From: Aquilaria yunnanensis
Taxonomy: Eukaryota > Streptophyta > Magnoliopsida > Malvales > Thymelaeaceae
NCBI GenBank assembly: GCA_039654915.1
Contig: CM077594.1
Coordinates: 34,259,001-34,323,000, forward strand
DNA: 64,000 nucleotides
Reading direction: 5' to 3'
The notes beneath the pieces were generated by a model that searched no databases, was not told the origin of the DNA, and worked only from the letters and a program-made list of their open reading frames with translations. The position numbers and the translations under genes are program-made. Shown here piece by piece: positions 34,322 through 46,259 of this stretch (position 1 is the first letter of the stretch; each line of letters begins with the position of its first letter).

Positions 34322-35379
34322 CTTGATGTTATAGCCCTACTAGTGGGAAGCATGGTTGAGGAAGGTAAAGTAATCTAAATTATGTTTGGAACCTTAATTC
34401 AAGTTTACATGGCAAGAATAGAAAATTTTAGCAAAGTTCACTAAGTTCCAAGAAAGTTAAGGCACTAAATGAGGTTCAAGGGCAAAATGGTAATTTTGCA
34501 TCCTGAATAGCCGAGTTAGGTCCCGAATGGCTAAAATGAAGTTTTATAACTTAACTTTCAACTTTAAACCAAACTTTTTGAAATAAATAAGGATTAATCA
34601 AAGATAGCTAAGGTTACCAAAAGATGGGGGCTTAAGTGTATCAAGTCTAATAGTTTGGTCGCTTTTGTGTTATGTAAGGGTTATAAGAAGGTAAAGTGAA
34701 GGGTGGCTTTCATAAACCCCAGTTCATTCTCTCCACCCTCATTTTTCCATACAATTGAGGTTGAAATCAAACTTTCTTGGTGAAAAGAGAAGCCATCATA
34801 ACTATATAGGCCATTAGGAGCTCATTTCAAGCATAAAACCATGGTTTTAGAGCTTGGAAGCATGTTTTCTCCCATCCCCTATTTTTAGTAGGAGCTAACC
34901 AATGTGTTCTTGATTGAATTCATGTTTATTGGTTAGTTAGGAGCTTGGGTTTTGGTTAGAAAGCAAGAATTTGATGTTGGGTGCCTATGTTTTGCTTGGA
35001 ACTTAGGTGGTGTTTTGGTGAGCTTAGTGGATTGGAAGAGTGCTTGATTCTTGCTTGTTACTTGAAGTTGAGGTAAGGGAGTTATGTTTTCAAGTTTAAT
35101 TAATGCTGTTAGAATGAGTTTGCTTGAAGAATTTCAGTAATTCTAGCAATAGCATTAGTTAGTGAACAAGGTTGAATCATGGTGGAATACGAGGTTTGTG
35201 ATGATTGGAATGATGTTATAATGCATCATAGATTGGCTTGTGATATTTGGTTATGATCTATGAAACATTTTTTACATGTATGTGAAGTTTGGAGGCTAAC
35301 CAAGCATGGTTGATACGTTTGCTAAGTGTCCAAAGTTCATAGCAGCAAAATTTATGAAAATTCTACAGATTCACAGATT

Positions 35380-35473
35380 GGTGATGCATCACCAGTTTGG
35401 TACCATTGTCCATGATGCATCGCCAATACCAGAAAAGTTGGCAGAACGTTACCAATTGTGGTGAGGCATCACC
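35380..35473. repeat. Triplet of palindromic sites in the C 5' LTR, CpG-decayed
   Basis: 35380-35393 is GGTGATGCATCACC, still a perfect palindrome although all four CpG of the type site are gone. 35411-35424 is CATGATGCATCGCC and 35460-35473 is GGTGAGGCATCACC. Spacing 31 and 49 bp, mirror of the minus copies. Confidence 0.87.
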
Positions 35474-36320
35474 ACAGGTAGGTTGGATGAATTTTTCAAG
35501 TTTTTCTAGGAAGGTCGAGGGGAGACCTAAGGGGGTTTTTAGGGTATCTTAGGGTCTAAGTATTCTAGGGTTACTCTAAGAGTTCCAAAAGTCCTTCAAG
35601 TCCTAGGAGTTTTCTTGAGTTTTATAAAGTTTTATGGTGACTTGTACCATAAGCTTGGGTGGAAGGTTTAGAACCCTTGGCAACCTAGCCGTGCTGCTAA
35701 CCACGAGGTTGCAAGGTGAAACCTTAATGCACCTAGTCTACAAGGTCTTTATCGCCTAGTCTATAATAGTCCCACCATAATTCCCCTGTACAACATAAAT
35801 AGGAGAGGTTCGACTGGTGATTTATTGCTAGTTAGGCTGGCAAGCTAAGCTTGCTAGAGGATAAGGCTATGCCTTGTGTTTCAAGGACTATGTGAGGAAA
35901 GGTCTCAAGGGACCTTGTTATATGTGCATATATATCAGACCCTCAAGCTGGAAGAGCTCACAGCAGGTTACATATGTTATCATATGTGAAGTCCTTAGTA
36001 ATTTTCTGGCAAGAACATTGAAGACCTTTACTGAGAATGTTTAAGTTCTCACTCCCTAGTTATGTTGTGCAGATTTTGAAGTTGTTGGACTAGGTAACCA
36101 TTGGGGGTTATTGCGGTAGTTAGCTTTTGTGCAGGTATTGTACTTGAGAATCTTTATGATTCAAGCCTACACAGGTAACTTGTTGGTCAAGTAACAGAAC
36201 TAACTAGAGTCTTCCTTTGGCTGTAGAGTCTAGTAGCACTTGGACCAGGACTTTTGTGACTCGCCACTAGAACTTGCATCCATGGTGGGAGTTAGTTTAA
36301 GAAGATCTTAGTTGAGTCTT

Positions 36321-36330
36321 GTATATATAG
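36321..36330 (+). promoter_or_regulatory. Putative TATA box of the C 5' LTR
   Basis: GTATATATAG about 350 bp before the LTR end; the same motif is at 45868-45877 in the 3' LTR. Motif evidence only. Confidence 0.45.
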
Positions 36331-36684
36331 TACTTTTAGATGCCTTCATTGTCTATGTTTTAAGGAGTCCCAGACTCTAGGGCTGCTCTTGGGTGAGGGC
36401 ATTAGTCTACTTTATCTATGAATGCTCCAACACAGTTCTTATGTGTAGTAAACTCACATAAATCTTGATTTTGTATGGAAATATCTTGGCCAAAGCAATG
36501 TTTTATGGTTTTTGTTAATCTAATTCAAAGCATGAAGAGCATGCATCCTGCATATTCTAGGTTATTCAACTAGCATCATGAAGTTTTAATTTGCTCGAAT
36601 ATACAACTAGCCAATTGCAATCCATAATGAGACCAGCTTTCACAGGTCTCATTGGCGGAGGCCAAGGATGGCTGTGTCAGTTTT

Positions 36685-36696
36685 TTGTGTCAGAGC
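36685..36696 (+). promoter_or_regulatory. C primer-binding site, degenerate
   Basis: TTGTGTCAGAGC, two mismatches from TGGTATCAGAGC, five bases after the LTR. Confidence 0.75.
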
Positions 36697-36821
36697 TTAG
36701 AGCTCATTTCATAGATAGTGGAGGCCAAGACTGAGATGTAGTTTTGGAAAGTCCATGTGCTAGGAAAGTTAGTACTGACCAACATCTGGGGAATGTTGTC
36801 TAGTTTTGGTTACAGGCTGCT

Positions 36822-37950
36822 ATGGTTGACACTAGGTTAGGAGCTTTGAAATGAGCTAGAGAACCTAGTGAAGGTGCTAGTGACCTAGTTGTGGCAAGGC
36901 TGGATGAGATATCCAGGGTGCTTAAGGGGTTAACTCAGACTACGACCTAAGTGGCACAGGGTATGACTACAATCATGACTGAGTTATTCCAGGATCCTGA
37001 GGACAAAGAAGTTGTCCAAGAGGAAAATGATTCACACCAGGATTGGGAAAGGCATGTTGAGCAGTAGTGAATGCCTAGGGCTCATGAATGAAGAAATCAT
37101 GTTCATGAGGAGGAAGAGGAGCTAGAGGTTATGGAACCTCCAAGGAGGGGAGACACCCCACATCAAATGAGGTTGTTAGAAAAGTTTAAGACCGTTGATC
37201 AACCAAGTTTTGATGGGATAGGTGATCCTAATCGAGCAGAAGATTGGTTATCCAGGATGAATAGACTTTTCACTTGTGGAGGTTATGACTCTGAAGAAAG
37301 GATGGCCTTAGTACCTTTCTTTTTGAAAGGGAGGGCTAGTTTATGGTGGGAAGATGTAGTGGAGATGCTCAGAAAAAGCAATGGTACTCGACCAGAGCAC
37401 AAGAAAAAGGTGCTCAAGTGGTCAGACTTCGAGAAGAAGTTCCAACAGGAGCACATTAGTGAAGCTACATAGGACCAAAGGAGGCTTCAGTTTGAGAATC
37501 TAGTACAATGAGAGATGTCTATGCGAGAGTATGAGCAGCGTTACAATTCACTTATTTGATATGCTCCTTACATGCTTAGTAATAATGAATTGAAGGCCAA
37601 GAAATTCTTTCAAGGTCTAAAACCCATGCTTCGAAGGTATATGGCGACAGTGGACATCAGGAGTTATCGCCAAGTGGTATAGAAGGCATTAGCCTTAGAA
37701 AGGGAATTTGTGGATTAGAGGGCACCTAGCAAAAAGGTGGAGGTTGGACTAGCCAACCTAGGAAAGAGTGCTGGGAAACGGCCGATGGTTGAAAGCCAAG
37801 GTCCCTTCAAGAGAAAAGAAGATGGGTTTATGTCCTAAGTGTAGGCGATTCCATGGCATGAGGCCATGCACCTTGGGAACTAATATTTGTAACATCTGTG
37901 GTCAGAAAGGGCATTGGGTAAGGGATGCCCATGGGCTCGACCTTTGCTAG
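36822..37950 (+). pseudogene. gag: C Gag
   Basis: The colinear match to B1 Gag starts at ATG 36822 (MVDTRLGAL) with many stops. The open stretch 37131-37472 holds MEPPRRGDTPHQMRLLEKFKTVDQPSFDGIGDPNRAEDWLSRMNRLF..LVPFFLKGRASLWWEDV. YEQRYNS..YAPYML, NNELKAKKFFQGLKP and QVV-stop-KALALEREF follow. The zinc knuckle region (37840-37935) reads CPKCRRFHGMRPC, CNICGQKGHWVRD, but one base is missing before the last Cys codon, so the CCHC motif fails. Confidence 0.85.
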
Positions 37951-38084
37951 GTTCGCCCAGGAACCTACCCCTTGCACCCCTTGCCATAGGAAATCAACTT
38001 GGTGTAGCCGCAGCAGCAGTTGACCTGAGGGTTTTCACCCTGGCGAGCTAGGTGACCAACGAACCAGCCACTGTTTGAGGTAAC

Positions 38085-38507
38085 TTTACTTTTTAGAATG
38101 GTAGTGTTAAAGTGCTTTTTGATACAAGAGCTACTCTTTTAGTGATATCATCTGCCTAGGTAGATAAGTTTAGGTTGCAATGAGAAATCTCCCGTGAGTT
38201 AAGACTTATCAGGACTACAGGGAGGAGTTTTATTGTGACCAATGAAATGGTTACTAGGTATCCCTTGCAGTTAGGGAACCATGATTTCTGTTGTGAGTTA
38301 TAGGTGATAAAATTGAGGTCTTATGACCTAGTGTTGGGAATGGATTGGCTAAGTAAGCATAAGGCACAAATTGACTATGCGACTTACTTAGTCGACATTA
38401 CTGATGCTCAGGGAGCTAGAGTGACTTGGACAAGAGGATTAGCATCTAGTGCTAAAAGTTTACATCTTAGACTTATGGATACCATCCCCATAGTCATAGA
38501 AGATTAG
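38085..38507 (+). pseudogene. pol: C aspartic protease, active site Asp-Thr-Arg
   Basis: VKVLFDTRATLLVISSA spans 38112-38160; the triad at 38121-38129 is GAT ACA AGA, Gly to Arg. LRSYDLVLGMDWLSKHKAQIDY (38313-38378) is the C-terminal retropepsin block in frame with RT. Several stops lie between. Retropepsins need the Gly for the active-site turn, so it is unlikely to work even without the stops. Confidence 0.83.
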
Positions 38508-39390
38508 TATAATTCATTGAATGGGGTGCCCATAAATGAGGAACTTATAAAGATCCATGTAGCCAATCAATTTCCTGAACTGTTTCCAGTAAAGTTGCTT
38601 GGGTTACCACCCAAGAGGGATACTAAGTTTGTAATCCATCTTCAGTCTGGGGTTGAACCTATTTCAATACCACCTTATAGAATATTAGCTCCCAAGATGG
38701 ATGAGTTAAAGAAGCAGTTGGAGGAACTGCTAAAGAAAGGCTTTATAAGACTTAGTATATCACCGTGGGGAGCCCCAATGTTATTTGTGAAGAAGAAGGA
38801 CAGAACTTTTAGATTGTCCATCGACTATAGAAAGTTGAATGCAGTAACAATCAAGAATAAGTATTCGCTTCCTAGAATTGACGATCTGTTTGATAGAATC
38901 AGGGGAGCGAAGGTGTTTTCTAGGATTGATCTCCGGTCTAGATACTTCCAAATCAGAGTTAAGGAGGAAGATATCCCAAAAACTACCTTTAGGACAAGGT
39001 AAGGACACTATGAATATACAGTTATGCCATTCAGTGTGAGTAATGCTCCAATAGTATTCATGGAAGCTATGAATCGAATCTTTAGACCATTTTTGGATCA
39101 GTTTGTTGAAGTTTTCATTGATGATATTTAGGTATATTCATTGTCTTCATCAGAACATGAGAGGCACCTTAGGACAATTTTGCAAGTGCTAAAGGATAAT
39201 CAATACTATGCAAAGTTGTCTAAGTGTGACTTGTGGTCTAAAAAGATTTAGTTTTTAGGGCACATTATCAGTGCTCAGGGTCTATCTATTGATCCTGAAA
39301 AGGTTCAGGTGGTAGTTGAGTGGAAGAGACCAACTACAATTACAGAAGTTAGGAGTTTCTTGGGCTTGGTAGGCTACTACAGGTGATTCA
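38508..39390 (+). pseudogene. pol: C reverse transcriptase
   Basis: 38517-39002 is open: [74 protein letters not shown], ending FRTR-stop at 39000. In the same frame [49 protein letters not shown] keeps the FIDD pair, followed by KLSKCDLWSKKI-stop-FLGHI and [29 protein letters not shown]. The last stop (39384-39386) is at the same codon as the B2 stop. The frame is continuous, so damage here is by nonsense. Confidence 0.87.
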
Positions 39391-39900
39391 TATAGAAATT
39401 CTCTGTGATAATTACACCTTTAATGGCCTTGACCAAGAAAACTCAAAAGTTTGAGTGGACATCGACGTGTGAAGAAGCTTACATGGAGTTGAAGAAAAGA
39501 TTGACTAGTGCACCTATACTCATTCTACCATATCCGAACAAAGCCTTTACAGTATATACTAATGCATCGGGTTCTGGTTTAGGTTGTGCGTTAATGCAGG
39601 AGAGTCAAGTGATCGCCTACGGTTCAAGATAGTTGAGGTCTAATGAGTTGAACTAGCTTGTTCACGATCTTGAGCTAGCGGCAATAATTTTTGCACTCAA
39701 GTTGTGGAGGCATTACTTGATGGGGGGTCGTTCAGGATCTTCACCGATCATAAGAGTTTGAAATATCTGTTTACACGGAAGGATCTGAACATAAGGCAAC
39801 ATCAATGGATTGAATGCATAAAAGATTATGATTGCTCAATTGAGTACTGTACTAGCAAAGAAAATGGCGTAGTAGATACATTGAGCCTGAAGTACACAGG
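39391..39900 (+). pseudogene. pol: C RNase H
   Basis: 39405-39632 gives [76 protein letters not shown]. The first catalytic Asp of the DASG motif is Asn here (YTNASG). [23 protein letters not shown] follows, then a frameshift in a G run at about 39720. [40 protein letters not shown] ends the domain in the new frame. Confidence 0.85.
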
Positions 39901-40414
39901 AGTGATCCTATCTAAGGATCAGGCTACGAATTCCTCTGAAGGAGCATTGGGAGATTGTTTCTCAGCTTTGTATGAGTTTTGGCAAAACCAAGATAAATCC
40001 CTAGTCTACGTTCTGGAAATACAATCAGTTTGGTTAGTCAGAGTTACGAACGCTCAAATGAAAGATCCATTGTTGAAGAAAATGTCAGGAGAACTAAAAC
40101 TTGGTACTGTGAAAAAGGAATTCCAATACAAGGATGGAATCCTACACTATGGAGATCATCTCTATGTGCCGAATATGGAAGGACATAGGCAGCAAGTCCT
40201 ACAAGAAGCATATAGTAGTACTTTGAACGTTCACCCTAGTGTTAGTAGGATGTATCATGATCTGAAGACACATTTTTGGTGGCCAAGACTTAAAAGGGAT
40301 GCAGGAGGACATGTGGCAAAGTGTTTAACATGCCTAATGATTAAAGCTAAACACCGGAAAGCAGCAGGTGCACTTCAAAGTTTACCACTTCTGGTGAGGA
40401 GGTGGGGGTCCATT
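39901..40414 (+). pseudogene. pol: C integrase zinc-binding region, cut by F
   Basis: The frame 39704-40426 continues from RNase H through [95 protein letters not shown]. The H2C2 pattern is nearly complete; the first His is Tyr (AYSSTLNVH where B2 has VHNSTLNIH). It ends VRRWGSI at the F insertion. The remaining core resumes at 42763 as MDFLVGL. Confidence 0.87.
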
Positions 40415-42757
40415 TGTCACGCCTAACCTAGCCCCTATCCCATTCAGGCATAATTACATAACCTTGCAGCGGAATTCCATAAAGGGGCATTTATTCCTTA
40501 TCAAAACTTATGGGCTTGTTCCCAGGAAATTACTAGTTCTAGCTCATTAATTAAATACTTAAATTTTTATATTGTGCTCTCGGAAACAAGCTAGTATGTA
40601 TGTGGAACTCATGTGTTCATTTCAAGCTCGTTACCAAACATAGCCAAGTATATGCATGGCAACCAAAATAGCAATCCAAGTTTTGGAACTTGTTTATTAT
40701 GCACATGTTTTTCATAAACAAGCATAGGCCTATAAACATACTATTATGCAAATCCATCATCAACATTACTTAGGCCAAAAATGTTCATGATCACCAAAAG
40801 TCTAATAGTCCATGTGCAGGCCATTAACACAAGTTTGGTCATTTAGACAAGGCCAACATCAAGCACATGTGCAAAGATGGAAACCACACAAAGAGCCAAA
40901 GAACACACTTTCCACCTTAGAGACTTTGTTCCCAAAATCTAGACTCCAAGTCCCGCACACAAAGTCCACACTTATTAGCTTGTTACACAAGCAACCCATA
41001 ACACTTAGAATACTTAGAATATTGAGCAAACACATATGTACACAAACCTTTACCAACAGAAAGAGTATAAAATACTCTTGACCTTAGTGCCTTTCAAGTA
41101 AGCCTTTTCCAAAAAAAAAAAAAGTAAAGAAGGGCGAGTGAGTTATAAACTCAGTAAGAATTCTGTCTGGCTCCTAGAGCCTAACATATGACTTCCAAAG
41201 CCTAACATAGCCAAGAATAACATGGCAAACAATATTCCATGCTCCTGTAAAGAAAACACTAAGACAAAAAAGATACAGGTACATGCATATAACAATAATA
41301 ATAATAATCGGGGGTTAGCATGCACAACCAGACATAGAAGCACACAACATACACACCAGTTAACACTTTATCCCCCAAAAGGGCAGAGCATGCATGATCG
41401 ATATTTCTCATTTCTTAGGTTAACCATTTTATTAATCTATTTTAAAAATCTGAGCTCTTTATGCTTGGGAATTGAGTTGGCCGACTCAATTCCTTGCCGT
41501 AATGCTTGCACGGAGCTAGCTAGCACAGAGTTGCCTAAGCAACAAAACATAGCCCTCTATAGCATTCTTAGGATCACACGGCATCCAATATCCATCACCG
41601 AAGGGCCTGAATACTCAATGAGTATAAGAATCCTTACCATAAAACCCTTAGCAACTTAAGTTCTAGCTTGAGAACCTACAATGGCTGAATTATTAGCAAG
41701 TATATTCTTGCATTACCATAGCTGAAAAACTTACATATACCAAGAAAACTTGGTGAAACACACAATACCACAACCAATGGAGGTATGGCCGAATCCTTTG
41801 GCTTGATTTCCTTAGAGCTCTCGCTCATCTTTTCTTGAATCCACCACTTGATTCCTAGCCTTCGAAGGATTTAGAAGCTTATGTGCATCAAGAACACAAG
41901 CTTCAAACATGAGGATGCCAAGAACAAGACTTGGCCAAAACTTCCCTTAGTTGATGGCTTCCAAAAACCTCTCCTTCTTTCAATCTTCCTTTTGATTCTT
42001 TCTTGAGATGTTCTTCAGAGCTTACAGACTCCAAGAACACTTGGTAAAAGCTCAAGGATGCTCAAGAATGAGCTATGGAAGAATGGTATTTGGGAGAAAA
42101 GAGTTGGAAGAGTTTGAGGGCAAACTTAGACAAAAATTGAAGAGAGATAGTGAAAGGTGTTGAATGAAGTTTGGAAGCTTAATGGGCTTGTAATGGATGA
42201 ATTTGGGAGGTGAGAATGAGTGTATCATGTGCTTGGATGAGTGGGAGACAAGTGGGGGACAAATTGGAAGACTTGTGTGGGTGGTGGATGAGATAGTCAA
42301 AAGTTGGTGACAAATTGGAAGACTTTGGTGAAAGTTGGGAGAATTTGTCAAAAGTGGGGGGACAAGTAGGTGGGGAAAGGAATCCTAAGTGATAAGTTGG
42401 ATGGGAGGTGGATTAAAATAATGAAAAATGAGGGACGTGGCAGCCATGGCATCCAATGCCATTAAACTTGGCTAATCCCCCTCTTAGTCCCTCAATTCTT
42501 CACGTTTGGGCAATTGAGCCCAACCACCAAAAGTCCCCTTTGTCCAATTGAGTCGCTTACCTTAAATTTTCATCATTTTGCTTGGCCTAAGCCAAGATTA
42601 AATTCTAAGAGTGTCCAACACCTATCATACTACCTGGTCCCACTTAATTTAGTGTCTTCCGAACTCAATGAGTTTAATTCCCAATTTAGAAAAAATTCTT
42701 AAGCCCTGAATCCTCATAGCTTGAGGCTTAATTACTTAGGATTTTATGGGCACTACA
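40415..42757 (-). mobile_element. Solo LTR of another unseen family (F)
   Basis: Ends TGTCACGCC (40415) and GGGCACTACA (42757); duplication CCATT at 40410-40414 and 42758-42762. Excision restores GGGGTCCATT-ACTATGGAT, coding for the integrase GSI..MDF junction. 2343 bp, TG...CA, no internal domains. Minus orientation is a guess from TGTAGTGCCC at its right end, a common LTR start in plants. It holds an A13 run at 41111 and a short ATA repeat at 41287-41308, and no supported gene. Confidence 0.87.
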
Positions 42758-42762
42758 CCATT

Positions 42763-43190
42763 ACTATGGATTTCCTAGTGGGATTGCTAAATACTCGAAG
42801 TCAACATGATGCTATTTGGGTAATGGTTGATCGGCTGATGAAGTCGGCACACTTTATACCTATCAAGATTACATATACATTGGAGAAGTTGGCTCAGTTG
42901 TATCTCAAGGAAATTGTAAGACTCCATGGCATACCAGATCAGATCATATTTGATAGAGATCCTCGGTTTGTGTCACAGTTTTGGAATTCTTTCCAACAGG
43001 CATTAGGAAGCAAGGTTAGTCTTACTACCGCTTTCCATCCTCAGACTGATCGAAACTTTTGATTATATATTACGTATGTGTGCTATTAATTTTAGAAGTG
43101 ATTGGGATCAGCATTTACCACTTATTGAGTTTGCTTATAACAATAGTTATCAAACTGTTATTGGTATGGCAGCATATAAGGCTTTGTATG
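42763..43190 (+). pseudogene. pol: C integrase core, catalytic Glu segment deleted
   Basis: MDFLVGL (first Asp), then [59 protein letters not shown] (second Asp), then SLTTAFHPQTD. The next residues GQSE..IQ, including the catalytic Glu, are missing at about 43050, and the frame is lost. CAINFRSDWDQHLPLIEFAYNNSYQTVIGMAAYKALY can be read afterwards in another frame. The deletion differs in its ends from the one in B2. Confidence 0.85.
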
Positions 43191-43805
43191 AAAGGTGATG
43201 TATGACGTGCCATTGTTGGGCAGACCCTGTAGACAGGGTTGTTATCGGTCCTAAAATCATAGCTGATACCATAGCTAAGTTCAAGTTAATCCAAAAATGG
43301 ATTAAGGAAGCCAATGACAGACAAACTAAGTATGCTAATTTGAGAAGAAGAGACTTGAGTTTTGAAGTTGGGGACAAAGTACTTCTTAAAGTGTCTCCAA
43401 TGAAAGGAGTTACCCATTTTGGGCAGAGGGGTAAGTTGGCCCCTAGGTACATCGGACCCTATGAGGTATTGGAACGAATAGGGAGAGTTGCTTATCGGTT
43501 GGCGTTACCACCTAACCTATCCTAAGTGCATAACGTGTTTTAAATTAGTCTACTTAGAAAATGCACAATGGATCTAGGACAAGTAGTTAATGCTTCAGTG
43601 GTACCCATTTAGGGAGACTTGACCTATGAAGAGAAACCCATTCAAATACTTGATAGGCAAGTAAACAAACTTCAAAATAAGTGGATTCTGATGGTTAAGA
43701 TCCCTTGGTCTAACCATAGTGAAGAGGAAGCTACCTGGGAAATGAAGTAGGATATGCTGAAAAGATATCCTAGTGTTTTTCTAAAGTTATAGTGGAATTT
43801 AGAGA
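43191..43805 (+). pseudogene. pol: C integrase C-terminus and chromodomain
   Basis: 43202-43525 reads CHCWADPVDRVVIGPKIIADTIAKFKLIQKWIKEANDRQTKYANLRRRDLSFEVGDKVLLKVSPMKG, then KLAPRYIGPYEVLERIGRVAYRLALPPNLS-stop. It continues VHNVF-stop-ISLLRK and GDLTYEEKPIQILDRQVNKLQNKWILMVKIPWSNHSEEEATWEMK-stop-DMLKRYPSVF, the most complete chromodomain in family B here, with two nonsense codons. Confidence 0.87.
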
Positions 43806-43816
43806 ACTAAATTGTA

Positions 43817-43830
43817 GAAGGAGGGGACAA
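43817..43830 (+). promoter_or_regulatory. C polypurine tract
   Basis: GAAGGAGGGGACAA immediately before TGTTATGGCCC. Confidence 0.88.
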
Positions 43831-46254
43831 TGTTATGGCCCTACTAGTGGGAAGGATGGTTGAGGAATGGAAAGTACTCTAAATTAGGTTTGGAACCTTC
43901 ATTCAAGTTTACATAGCAAGAATTGAAAAGTTTAGCAAAGTTCACAAAGTTCTAAGAAAGTTAAGGCACTAAATGAGGTTCAGGGGCAAAATGGTAATTT
44001 TACATCCTGAATAGCTGGGCTAGGTCCTGAGCGGCTAAAATGAAGTTTTATAGCTTAAGTTTCAACATTATCCCAAACTTGTTGAAATAAGCAAGGATTA
44101 ATCAAGGATAGCTAAGGTTACCAAAAGATGGGGGCTTAAGTGTATCAAGTCTAATACTTTGGTCGCCTTTGTGTTAAGCAAGGGTTATAAGAGGGTAAAG
44201 TGAGGCATGGCTACCATAAACTTGAGTTCATTCTCTCCACCCTCATTGTTCCATCCAATTGAGCTTGAAATAAAAGTTTCTTAGCGAAAAGGGAAGCCAT
44301 CATAAGTACATAAACCATTGAGAGCTCATTTTAAGCATAAAACCATGGTTTTGGAGCTTGGAAGCATGTTTTCTCCCATCCCCTATTTTTAGTACGAGGT
44401 AACCAATGTGTTCTTGATTGAATTCATGTTTATTGGTTAGTTAGGAGCTTGGGTTTTGGTTAGAAAGCAAGAATTTGATGTTGGGTGCCTATGTTTTGCT
44501 TAGAACTTAGGTGGTGCTTTGGTGAGCTTAGTGGATTGGAAGAGTGCTTGATTCTTGCTTGTTACTAGAAGTTGAGGTAAGGGAGTTGTGTTTTTAAGTT
44601 CAATTAATTCTATTGGAATGAGTTTGCTTGAAGAATTTGAGTAATTCTAGCAATAGCATTAGTTAGTGAACAAGGTTGAATCGTGGTGGACTATGAGGTT
44701 TGTGATGATTGGAATGATGTTATAATGCATCATAGATTGGCTTGTGATAGTTGGTTATGGTCTATGCAACATGTTTTACATGTATGTTAAGTTTGGAGGC
44801 TAACCAAGCATGGTTGATATGTTTGCTAAGTGTCCACAGTTCATAGCAGCAAAATCTGTGAAAATTTTGCAGATTCACAGATTGGCGACACATCGCCAGT
44901 TTGGTACCATTGCCCATGATGTGTCGACAATAATGAAAAAGTTGGCAGAACATTACCAACTGTGGTGATGTGTCACCATAGGCAGGTTGGCTGAATTTTC
45001 CAAGTTTTGCTAGGAAGGTCGATGGGAGACCTAAGGGGGTTCTTAGGGTACCTTAGGGTCTAAGTATTCCAGGGGTACTTCGAGACTTCCTAGAGTCCTT
45101 CAAGACCTAGGAGTTTTCTTGAGTTTTATAAAGTTTTATGATGACTTGTACCATAAGCAAGAAAACTAGTTTACTAAGGATCACAACTAAATACCTTTAG
45201 CTTGGGTGGAAGGTTTAGAACCCTTGGAGACCTAGCCGTGCTACTAGCCACGAGGTTGCAAGGTGAAACTTTAATGTACCTAGTCTAGAAGGTCTGTATG
45301 GCTTAGTGTATAGTTGTCCCACCATAATTCCACTGTACAACATAAACGGGAGAGGTTCAACTGGTGATTTATCACTAGTTAGGCTGGCAAGCTAAACATG
45401 CTAGAGGACAAGGCTATGCCTTGTGGTTCAAGGACTAGGTGAAAAGAGGTCTCAAGGAACCTAGTTATATGTGCATATATATCAGACCCTCAAGCTATAA
45501 GAGATCACAGTAGGTTACATATGTCATCATATGTGGAGTCTTTAGTAATTTTCTAGTAGGTACATTGAAGACCCTTACTGAGAATGTTTAAGTTCTCACT
45601 CCCTAGTTATGTTGTGCAGATTCTGAAGTTTTTGGACCAGGTAACCGTTGAGGGTTATTACAGTAGTTAGCTTTTGTGCAGGTATTGTACTTGAGAATCT
45701 TTATGATTCAAGCCTACATAGGTAACTTGTTGGTCAAGTAACAATACTAACGAGAGTCTTCCTTTGGCTGTAGAGTTTAGTAGCACTTAGACCAGGAGTT
45801 TTATGACTCGTTACTGGAACTTGTGTCCTAGGTGGGAGTTAGTTAAAGAAGATCTTAGTTGAGGTTTGTATATATAGTACCTTTATATGCCTCCATTGTC
45901 TATGTTCTGAGGAGTCCTAAACTCTAGGGTTGCTCTTAGGTAAGGGCATTAGTCTACTTTATGTATGAATACTCCCACACAGTTGTTATGTGTAGTAAAC
46001 TCACATAAATGTTGATTTTGTATGATTTGGCTATTTGAATTTATTTTCTATAGAAATCTTTTGGCCAAATCAATGTTTTATGGTTTTTGTTAATCTAAGT
46101 CACAGCATGTAGAGCATACATCCTGCATATTCTAAGTTAATCAACTAGCATCACGAAGTTTTAATTCGCACGCATATACAACTAGCCAATTGCAATCCAC
46201 CGTGAGACTAGCTCTCACAGGTCTCCTGGGCAAAGGCTAAGGATGGCCGTGTTA
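43831..46254 (+). repeat. C 3' LTR
   Basis: 2424 bp, from TGTTATGGCCC to GGCCGTGTTA. No gene is seen. Confidence 0.9.
44884..44977. repeat. Triplet of palindromic sites in the C 3' LTR
   Basis: 44884-44897 GGCGACACATCGCC, 44915-44928 CATGATGTGTCGAC, 44964-44977 GGTGATGTGTCACC; spacing 31 and 49 bp. Confidence 0.85.
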
Positions 46255-46259
46255 GTTAA

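Larger units (their letters stand above)
34327..36679 (+). repeat. C 5' LTR
   Basis: 2353 bp, TGTTATAGCCC...GGCTGTGTCA. Relative to the 3' LTR it lacks about 48 bp near 35650 between two AGC trinucleotides. No gene is seen. Confidence 0.9.
34327..46254 (+). mobile_element. Family B element C, plus strand, split by F
   Basis: 5' LTR 34327-36679, primer-binding site about 36685, gag-pol 36822-43805, polypurine tract 43817-43830, 3' LTR 43831-46254. Flanking duplication is decayed (CTTGA at 34322-34326, GTTAA at 46255-46259), but the interrupted A3 reads ACTTGA/CATGCT, as whole family A copies do. LTR ends have decayed too (GTGTTA for GTGTCA). The two LTRs differ often, so this is an older insertion. 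Confidence 0.9.

Noticed and set aside
41287..41308. ATA microsatellite and A13 run at 41111 as functional sites
   Set aside because: Short simple repeats in a solo LTR, common and without supporting context.
40415..42757. F as a Mutator or CACTA DNA transposon
   Set aside because: The duplication is 5 bp, not 9 or 3, ends are TG...CA, no long terminal inverted repeats and no transposase.
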